Assembly: GCA_900550815.1 (NCBI GenBank)
Contig: URTW01000135.1
Span: forward strand, 1-5,665
From: an uncultured Collinsella sp.
GTDB taxonomy: Bacteria > Actinomycetota > Coriobacteriia > Coriobacteriales > Coriobacteriaceae
Direction: 5' to 3'
Length of the DNA: 5,665 bases
A program made the translations under genes and the position numbers. Within the stretch, counting starts at the first letter, position 1. Each line of letters starts with the position of its first letter. Below the pieces are notes generated by a model that was given only the letters and a program-made list of their open reading frames with translations, ran no database searches and was not told where the DNA came from. This document shows, in pieces, positions 1 to 5,665 of this stretch.

Positions 1-1842
<1,842 letters not shown>

Positions 1843-1844
1843 TC

Positions 1845-2687
1845 ATGTCCGCCCGTAAAGCTCGCACGGAGGCGGCTGCCGCTGGCGCCGCCCCCGTTGA
1901 CTCTGAGGAGAAGGACGTGAAGATTCCCGTAGAGGCCGTCGACGATACCGAGGCCAACGAGGCCCCGGCCGCCGAGGCTGCCGAGAACCAGGTAGAGGAT
2001 TCCAACAAGGAGGCGACGATGACCGAGGACGAGATGGTGGAAGCTGCTATCCGCGCCGGTGAGGAAGCCGCCGACAACGACTTTAAGCTCAAGTTCGAGC
2101 AGGCCCAAAAGGAGCTTGCCGACGTGCGCAACGAACTCGATGCCGCGGCAGAGGCTCAGAAGGCCGCCGAGGACAAGGCAAAGGACGCCACCGAGCGCAC
2201 CGCCCGTCTACAGGCCGACTGGGAGAACTTCCGTCGCCGCACCGCCAACGAGCGCATCGCCGAGCGCGAGCGCGCGACCGAGAAGCTCGTCACTGCGCTG
2301 CTGCCGGTGGTTGACGATATCGAGCGTGCAATCGACCATGCCCGTAGCCAGGAGCTTTCCGACGATTTTAAGCAGTTCGTCGATGGCGTTGACGCGGTGC
2401 ATGCCAAGCTGCTCGATGTGTTTGCGCACGAGGGCGTTGAGCCCATCGACCCCAAGGGCGAGGCGTTCGATCCGCTCGAGCACCAGGCCGTGGGGCGTGT
2501 CGAGGACGCATCGCAGTACGACGAGACCGTCAACGACGTGTACCAGAAGGGCTACCGCATGGCGGACCGCATCCTGCGTTCCGCGATGGTGACGGTGACC
2601 TACGGTGGCGAGAAGCGCCCCGCACCGGAGCCCGAAGTGGCGCCCGAGGATGCCGCGGCCGATACGGCCGAGGGCACCGAGGAGTAA
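1845..2687 (+). CDS. grpE: Nucleotide exchange factor GrpE
   Basis: GrpE releases ADP from DnaK and acts as a dimer. From this ATG the protein has 280 residues, longer than the roughly 190-220 usual in the family. Residues 1-80 are Ala/Glu-rich and look disordered. A long helix, probably coiled-coil, runs about 81-145 and contains the family motif QADWENFRRR (123-132). A helical bundle follows (about 146-195), then the beta domain with the GrpE signature region FDPLEHQAVGRV (208-219) and YQKGYRMADRILRSAMVTV (233-251). The tail is acidic and Pro/Ala-rich. The ATG lies 2 nt after the dnaK stop; GAGGA at 1831-1835 gives a ribosome binding site 9 nt upstream inside dnaK, so coupled translation is likely. 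GTG25 (1917) and ATG59 (2019) are alternative in-frame starts with good SD sequences; starting at Met59 gives 222 residues, close to family length. The function is certain, the start is not. Confidence 0.96.
   Translation: MSARKARTEAAAAGAAPVDSEEKDVKIPVEAVDDTEANEAPAAEAAENQVEDSNKEATMTEDEMVEAAIRAGEEAADNDFKLKFEQAQKELADVRNELDAAAEAQKAAEDKAKDATERTARLQADWENFRRRTANERIAERERATEKLVTALLPVVDDIERAIDHARSQELSDDFKQFVDGVDAVHAKLLDVFAHEGVEPIDPKGEAFDPLEHQAVGRVEDASQYDETVNDVYQKGYRMADRILRSAMVTVTYGGEKRPAPEPEVAPEDAAADTAEGTEE
1905..1919 (+). promoter_or_regulatory. Possible internal ribosome binding site and GTG start in grpE
   Basis: GAGGAG (1905-1910) stands 6 nt before an in-frame GTG at 1917, codon 25 of the long grpE frame. 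A protein started here would begin M-K-I-P-V-E and have 256 residues. Glu codons (GAG GAG) also explain the SD-like string, so it may be coincidental. Confidence 0.35.
2007..2021 (+). promoter_or_regulatory. Strong internal ribosome binding site and ATG start in grpE
   Basis: AAGGAGG (2007-2013), a complete match to the anti-Shine-Dalgarno core, lies 5 nt before the in-frame ATG at 2019 (Met59 of the long frame). The shorter product, MTEDEMVEAA..., would be 222 residues, skip most of the low-complexity N-terminus and keep the whole coiled coil and beta domain. This SD is stronger than the one before the ATG at 1845, so it could be the main start or a second one. Confidence 0.5.
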
Positions 2688-2692
2688 TTGAG

Positions 2693-2722
2693 AAGGGCCC
2701 CGGGGCAACACCCGGGGCCCTT
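2693..2722 (+). terminator. GC-rich terminator-like hairpin between grpE and dnaJ
   Basis: A perfect 12-bp inverted repeat, AAGGGCCCCGGG (2693-2704) with CCCGGGGCCCTT (2711-2722), encloses the 6-nt loop GCAACA. It starts 5 nt after the grpE stop. The following T run is short (TTTCT), so it may terminate only partly and lower dnaJ-hspR expression relative to dnaK-grpE, or act as an mRNA-stabilising 3' end. Structure is seen directly; its activity is inferred. Confidence 0.75.
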
Positions 2723-2746
2723 TCTGGCCAAGTGCCATATGACAGC

Positions 2747-2779
2747 ATGAGCCGCCGTCCGCAGGGGCGGCGGATGTAA
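2747..2779 (+). other. 10-codon Arg-rich mini-ORF in the dnaJ leader (possible leader peptide)
   Basis: ATG at 2747 opens a 10-residue frame, [10 protein letters not shown], ending with TAA at 2777-2779, 16 nt before the dnaJ ATG. Four of ten residues are Arg. The frame coincides almost exactly with a stable hairpin. I see no convincing Shine-Dalgarno sequence in front of it, so translation is doubtful and it may be a by-product of the GC-rich hairpin. Confidence 0.2.
2752..2773 (+). promoter_or_regulatory. Leader hairpin just upstream of the dnaJ ribosome binding site
   Basis: CCGCCGTCC (2752-2760) pairs with GGGCGGCGG (2765-2773) around the tetraloop GCAG, giving 9 pairs including one G-U. 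It ends 8 nt before the tandem SD of dnaJ. There is no T run after it, so it is not a canonical terminator. It could stabilise a processed dnaJ mRNA end or modulate initiation; that role is inferred. Confidence 0.5.
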
Positions 2780-2780
2780 C

Positions 2781-2790
2781 AGGAGAGGAG
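2781..2790 (+). promoter_or_regulatory. Tandem ribosome binding site of dnaJ
   Basis: AGGAG occurs twice in direct succession (2781-2785 and 2786-2790); the second copy is 5 nt from the ATG at 2796. This fixes the dnaJ start and suggests strong initiation. Confidence 0.8.
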
Positions 2791-2795
2791 CTACG

Positions 2796-3761
2796 ATGGC
2801 TGCAGGCAAAACCTTCTATGACATCCTGGGCGTATCCAAGAGCGCCTCCGACAAAGAGATCAAGAGCGCGTTTCGCAAGCTCGCGCAAAAATATCACCCC
2901 GATGCCGGCGGCGACGAGGCCAAGTTCAAGGAGATTAGCGAGGCCTACGAGACGCTTTCGGACGAGAAGAAGCGCAAAGAGTACGACCAGATGCTCATGT
3001 TTGGCGGCATGCCGGGCGCAGGCGGCGCGTATGGCGGCGGCTACGGTGCCGGCGCGGGTGCCAGCGGCTGGGGCGATATCTTCGACAGCATCTTTAGCGG
3101 CAACGGCGCCTGGGGCAGCGATTGGGGCTCGGGCTTTGCCGGGGCTGCGGGCGCTGCCGGTGCCGGCGCGGGTCGCAGCCGTGCTCGCAAGGGCGGCGAC
3201 CTGTCGCTGACCGTCGATGTTTCGGCCGAGGACGCGTTCCGCGGCGTGACGCACAAGGTCACCTACCGCATTCCCTCGACAGGCGAGCAGCAGACCATTA
3301 CGGTCTCGGTGCCTGCGGGCGCGGTCGACGGCGGCAAGCTGCGCTACAAACGTCGCGGCGAGTATGGCGTTGCCGGCGGCGAGCGCGGCGACCTGGTCGT
3401 GACCACGCACGTGGAGGAGCATCCGCTGTTTAAGCGTAAAGGTGCCGACGTGACCATGGAGGTGCCTATCTCGGTCTATGAGGCGGCGCTCGGCTGCACG
3501 GTGGATGTGCCCACGCCCGGCGGCGCGACGGTTCGTCTGAAGGTGCCCGCTGGCACCCAGACGGGCAAGAAGTTCCGCTTTAAGGAGATGGGTGCGCCCG
3601 ACGTTAAGCACCGTGGCCGCACAGGCGCGCTGCTCGTCGAGATTAAGGTGCAGGTTCCCACGAACCTGTCCGATGACGAGCGCGATGCCATGACCAAGCT
3701 GCGCGAGGCCGACACGCGCGACTACCGCGAGAAGGTCAACCGTTACAAGGCGACTTACTAG
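2796..3761 (+). CDS. dnaJ: DnaJ-family co-chaperone without zinc finger (class B, CbpA-like)
   Basis: J-domain protein that delivers clients to DnaK and stimulates its ATPase. 321 residues. The J domain is residues 5-66, with the essential HPD at 34-36 (QKYHPD). It is followed by a Gly/Ala/Trp-rich linker (70-130) that contains a DIF motif (94-96), as in the G/F regions of DnaJ. The two C-terminal beta domains run about 134-205 and 206-288, then a helical tail. The four CxxCxGxG repeats of class A DnaJ are absent, and the only cysteine is C234, so it cannot bind zinc the way E. coli DnaJ does. Length and layout fit CbpA/DnaJ class B. The start is fixed by the tandem SD. It is separated from grpE by a hairpin that may reduce its expression, and is followed after 72 nt by hspR. 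Family certain; the symbol dnaJ follows operon position, and cbpA would be an equally fair name. Confidence 0.96.
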   Translation: MAAGKTFYDILGVSKSASDKEIKSAFRKLAQKYHPDAGGDEAKFKEISEAYETLSDEKKRKEYDQMLMFGGMPGAGGAYGGGYGAGAGASGWGDIFDSIFSGNGAWGSDWGSGFAGAAGAAGAGAGRSRARKGGDLSLTVDVSAEDAFRGVTHKVTYRIPSTGEQQTITVSVPAGAVDGGKLRYKRRGEYGVAGGERGDLVVTTHVEEHPLFKRKGADVTMEVPISVYEAALGCTVDVPTPGGATVRLKVPAGTQTGKKFRFKEMGAPDVKHRGRTGALLVEIKVQVPTNLSDDERDAMTKLREADTRDYREKVNRYKATY

Positions 3762-3833
3762 GGCGGTCGTGGCGCACGCCCGCGCCCGCGGCCTTATGAT
3801 GGACGATAACGAGACGGAAAGGGGTCAGGTAGC

Positions 3834-4250
3834 ATGGCTGAGGACAATAGGAACAAACCGCTGTATATGATCAGTGTGGCGGCCGAGCTGACCGGCATGC
3901 ACCCGCAGACTCTGCGCGTCTACGAGTCCAAGGGCCTGGTGAACCCCCAGCGCTCGGGCGGCAACACGCGTCTGTATTCGCGTGCCGATATCGAGCGCCT
4001 GGAGCTCATCAACCAGCTGACCGACGAGGGCATCAACCTTGCCGGCGTGGTGCGCATTCTCGATATGAAGGAGCGTGCCGAGGAGCGCGAGCGCGAGAAC
4101 GAAAAGCTCCGCGCCCGCGTGCGCCAGCTCGAGGACGAGCTGCACGAGTACAAGATGCAGAAGAAGATTACCGCCCTGGCCCCGCGCGACGGCTCAGTCA
4201 ACCCCGAGCAAGTCATGCGCAAGCTGCTAGGCGCGGGAACCGATCTTTAG
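3834..4250 (+). CDS. hspR: HspR, MerR-family heat-shock repressor
   Basis: Transcriptional repressor of the dnaK operon. 138 residues. The MerR-type winged helix-turn-helix covers about 10-78 and has the HspR hallmark block ISVAAELTGMHPQTLRVYE (13-31), then GLVNPQRSGGNTRLYS (34-49) and GINLAGVVRIL (67-77). Residues 78-111 are charged and form a likely dimerising coiled coil. The tail (112-138) is not typical of metal-sensing MerR proteins and has no cysteines, so no metal site is suggested. AAAGGGG at 3818-3824 serves as ribosome binding site, 9 nt before the ATG. In Streptomyces and Mycobacterium, HspR binds inverted repeats called HAIR (CTTGAGT-N7-ACTCAAG) with DnaK as co-repressor; its last position in the operon implies autoregulation. 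No HAIR pair is visible in the window; the expected site would lie upstream of dnaK, outside it. Confidence 0.95.
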   Translation: MAEDNRNKPLYMISVAAELTGMHPQTLRVYESKGLVNPQRSGGNTRLYSRADIERLELINQLTDEGINLAGVVRILDMKERAEERERENEKLRARVRQLEDELHEYKMQKKITALAPRDGSVNPEQVMRKLLGAGTDL

Positions 4251-4283
4251 TTACGGCGGCTCTACGACGCAAATCCTAACAAT

Positions 4284-4351
4284 ATGAGAGTGGATAATCT
4301 CCCACTTTTGGTCCGCTTGAGGGCTAGAAACGGGGGATTATCCACTCCCAT
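4284..4351. repeat. Long inverted repeat, possible operon terminator or REP/MITE-like element
   Basis: GAGTGGATAATCTCCC (4288-4303) pairs with GGGGGATTATCCACTC (4332-4347): 16 pairs with one G-U, extended outward by ATG (4284-4286) with CAT (4349-4351) after a single A-C mismatch. The loop is 28 nt. TTTTT at 4351-4355 follows directly, so a transcript from hspR could terminate here. The long arms, large loop and lower GC than the genes around it are also typical of dispersed intergenic palindromes. Both readings are compatible. Confidence 0.7.
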
Positions 4352-4364
4352 TTTTGGCTGGCGC

Positions 4365-4406
4365 TTGGGGACGTTCCTTTTGTGCCGGCACTTTGGGACA
4401 CTCCTT
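4365..4406. repeat. Direct repeat flanking a 10-bp palindrome, repeat-element-like
   Basis: TTGGGGACGTTCCTT (4365-4379) and TTTGGGACACTCCTT (4392-4406) match at 12 of 15 positions and flank the perfect palindrome GTGCCGGCAC (4382-4391). GGGAC...CCTT strings of this kind resemble intergenic repeats linked to IS200-like/REP-associated transposases in other bacteria; that comparison is from memory and no transposase is present in the window. Confidence 0.5.
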
Positions 4407-4437
4407 GCACCAAGTCTGATGTCACTACACCGGGCTC

Positions 4438-4516
4438 GTTCTATGCTTTACTGAGATAAAGTGAACGTGTAGATTCGCAACCCACTCGCAACTGTTCTAT
4501 GGCACGATATTGAACG
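4438..4516. repeat. Short duplicated motif pair upstream of the hydratase
   Basis: GTTCTATG occurs at 4438-4445 and 4494-4501, and TGAACG at 4462-4467 and 4511-4516, in the same order in each half, with 16 nt and 9 nt between the two motifs. This may be an old tandem duplication of the promoter region or a pair of protein binding sites. Confidence 0.35.
4447..4475 (+). promoter_or_regulatory. Candidate sigma-70-type promoter for the hydratase gene
   Basis: TTTACT (4447-4452, 4/6 to TTGACA) and TAGATT (4470-4475, 4/6 to TATAAT) are separated by 17 nt. Transcription would begin near 4482 and give a leader of about 80 nt. The match is moderate and an A/T-richer region makes chance hits more likely. 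Confidence 0.3.
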
Positions 4517-4530
4517 AATGTATGCTATGC

Positions 4531-4547
4531 GCCCAAATCTCTTGGGC
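4531..4547 (+). promoter_or_regulatory. Small hairpin just before the hydratase ribosome binding site
   Basis: GCCCAA (4531-4536) and TTGGGC (4542-4547) form a 6-bp stem with loop ATCTC. It ends 5 nt before GGGAG (4553-4557), the ribosome binding site of the gene at 4563. It could affect initiation, or be neutral. Confidence 0.35.
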
Positions 4548-4562
4548 AGAGTGGGAGACAGT

Positions 4563-5665
4563 ATGGTTAAGCTGTACGAGGACGGCATCTACCTGCGCGG
4601 CGGCAGCGAGGTCGTGCCTGCGGCCGAGGCTGCCGAGCGCGGCATTACGCAGACGCCCGAGGACGCCAAGCGTGGCACCATCGCGTATTCGATCCTTCAG
4701 GCACACAACACGTCCGGAGACCCCGAGGCGCTCAAGATTCGTTTCGATGCCATGGCGAGCCACGACATCACCTTTGTCGGCATCATCCAGACGGCGCGCG
4801 CTTCGGGCATGGAGCAGTTCCCGCTGCCCTACGTGCTCACCAACTGCCATAACTCGCTGTGCGCCGTGGGCGGCACCATCAACGAGGACGACCACGTCTT
4901 TGGTCTCTCGGCTGCCAAGAAGTACGGCGGCATTTTCGTCCCGCCGCACATCGCCGTCATCCACTCCTTTATGCGTGAGAACTTCGCCGGCTGCGGCAAG
5001 ATGATCTTGGGCTCCGACTCGCACACCCGTTACGGCGCCCTGGGCACCATGGCCGTGGGCGAGGGCGGCGGCGAGCTGGCAAAGCAGCTGCTGCGCGACA
5101 CCTACGACGTTGCCTATCCCGGCGTCGTCGCCATCTACCTCACGGGCGCCCCGCGCCCCGGCGTCGGCCCGCACGACGTTGCGCTCGCCATCATCCGCGC
5201 CGTCTTTGCCAAGGGCTACGTCAAGAACAAGGTTATGGAGTTTGTGGGTCCCGGCATCGCGAGCATGACGACCGACTACCGCAACGGCGTCGACGTCATG
5301 ACCACCGAGACCACCTGCCTGTCGAGCATCTGGGCCACCGACGAGGACACGCACGCGTTTTTGACCATGCACGGCCGCGGGGACGACTACCGCGAGCTCA
5401 AGCCCGCCGATGTCGCCTACTACGACGGCTGCGTCGAGGTCGACCTGTCGAGCATCAAGCCCATGATCGCGCTGCCGTTCCATCCTTCCAACGGCTTTGA
5501 GATCGACGAGCTCAACGAGAACCTCGAGGACATCCTTCACGAGGTGGAGCTCGAGGCCGCCAAGATCGGCGAGGGCAAGCCGCGCTTTAGGCTGCTCGAC
5601 AAGAACGTCGGCGGCAAACTGCGCGTGCAGCAGGGCGTAGTCGCCGGCTGCTCGGGCGGCAATTC
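4563..5665 (+). CDS. Aconitase-superfamily hydratase, 3'-truncated by window edge
   Basis: Probable [4Fe-4S] hydro-lyase of the aconitase superfamily; the substrate is not known to me. 367 complete codons are visible, open to the window end, against roughly 750 expected. The start [14 protein letters not shown] is chosen because GGGAG (4553-4557) lies 5 nt upstream. Family features are GSDSHT at 150-155 (the GTDSHT/GDSHT active-site block), [21 protein letters not shown], the ETTCLSSIW segment (C252) where aconitases have the EYGAT region, and AGCSGGN (C363) at the very end, aligning with the SCTN motif that supplies the first cluster ligand. The other two cysteines would lie beyond the window. 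C95 and C100 (TNCHNSLC) are extra. The N-terminal half resembles the unassigned YbhJ-type hydratases more than AcnA or LeuC, from memory. It probably has its own promoter and no tie to the chaperone operon. Confidence 0.85.
   Translation, partial: MVKLYEDGIYLRGGSEVVPAAEAAERGITQTPEDAKRGTIAYSILQAHNTSGDPEALKIRFDAMASHDITFVGIIQTARASGMEQFPLPYVLTNCHNSLCAVGGTINEDDHVFGLSAAKKYGGIFVPPHIAVIHSFMRENFAGCGKMILGSDSHTRYGALGTMAVGEGGGELAKQLLRDTYDVAYPGVVAIYLTGAPRPGVGPHDVALAIIRAVFAKGYVKNKVMEFVGPGIASMTTDYRNGVDVMTTETTCLSSIWATDEDTHAFLTMHGRGDDYRELKPADVAYYDGCVEVDLSSIKPMIALPFHPSNGFEIDELNENLEDILHEVELEAAKIGEGKPRFRLLDKNVGGKLRVQQGVVAGCSGGN

Larger units (their letters stand above)
4251..4562. other. Gene-free intergenic region between hspR and the hydratase gene
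   Basis: This 312-bp stretch has clearly lower GC content than the flanking genes and no convincing ORF. Its first 160 bp hold two repeat-like blocks (4284-4351 and 4365-4406). The rest (4411-4562) holds short duplicated motifs, a candidate promoter and a leader hairpin before the hydratase. No tRNA or other recognisable RNA gene is seen. Confidence 0.85.

Noticed and set aside
2208..3611. Long open frame of 467 codons on the - strand
   Set aside because: It runs antisense to grpE and dnaJ, both unambiguous, and has the Arg/Ala/Val/His-rich composition of a GC-rich shadow frame; no domain is recognisable.
3761..3786. Hairpin potential in the dnaJ-hspR spacer
   Set aside because: Several mutually exclusive 4-5 bp GC stems exist, as expected by chance in this composition, and no T run follows.
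3795..3800. TATGAT, a good -10 match, upstream of hspR
   Set aside because: The sequence 16-18 nt upstream is GC-rich with no resemblance to a -35 box, so a separate hspR promoter is not supported.
4315..4320. CTTGAG, half of a HspR HAIR operator
   Set aside because: The required ACTCAAG partner 7 nt further on is absent, and the site lies downstream of hspR within a repeat.
4299..4557. CTCCCACT (4299-4306) is complementary to AGTGGGAG (4550-4557) at the hydratase ribosome binding site
   Set aside because: An 8-nt complement 240 nt away is easily due to chance, and the hydratase transcript probably starts downstream of the first segment.
4497..5540. Open frame of 347 codons on the - strand
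   Set aside because: It is antisense to the hydratase, which has clear family motifs. The composition (Val, Asp, Ala, Gly, His) is that of a mirror frame of G/C-ending codons.

Overview
The window (about 5.7 kb, high GC, all genes on the + strand) carries most of a heat-shock chaperone operon followed by the start of an unrelated metabolic gene. Gene order is dnaK (5' end cut off), grpE, dnaJ, hspR, then a 312-bp gene-free region, then a putative aconitase-family hydratase (3' end cut off). A dnaK-grpE-dnaJ-hspR operon ending in its own MerR-type repressor is the actinobacterial arrangement. The strongly G/C-ending codons, a DnaJ without zinc finger, and protein sequences that resemble Coriobacteriia suggest a gut Coriobacteriia member such as Collinsella. 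This assignment is inference from recall, not from a search.

Layout. 1-1842 is DnaK from about residue 18 to its stop. 1845-2687 is GrpE, starting 2 nt after the dnaK stop, with two further in-frame starts that have good Shine-Dalgarno sequences. 2688-2795 holds a GC-rich terminator-like hairpin, a second hairpin that contains a 10-codon Arg-rich mini-ORF, and a tandem AGGAG ribosome binding site. 2796-3761 is a zinc-finger-less DnaJ (class B, CbpA-like). 3834-4250 is HspR. 4251-4562 holds a long inverted repeat followed by a T run (possible operon terminator), a second repeat-like block built around a palindrome, and probable promoter/leader sequences for the next gene. 4563-5665 is the first 367 codons of the hydratase, ending just after the first presumed Fe-S cysteine.

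How the genes work together. DnaK is the ATP-driven Hsp70, DnaJ delivers substrates and stimulates ATP hydrolysis, GrpE exchanges nucleotide, and HspR (in known systems with DnaK as co-repressor) represses the operon. The operon promoter and any HAIR operator lie upstream of the window. The hydratase probably has its own promoter and no evident functional link to the chaperones.

No wholly new system is evident. The points most worth checking are: this DnaK departs from the family at near-invariant nucleotide-domain positions (NEPT reads NAPP; GGDD/ED reads GGDY); it carries the approximately 22-residue insert normally described from Gram-negative Hsp70s; GrpE has nested starts; and the intergenic repeats look like dispersed elements.
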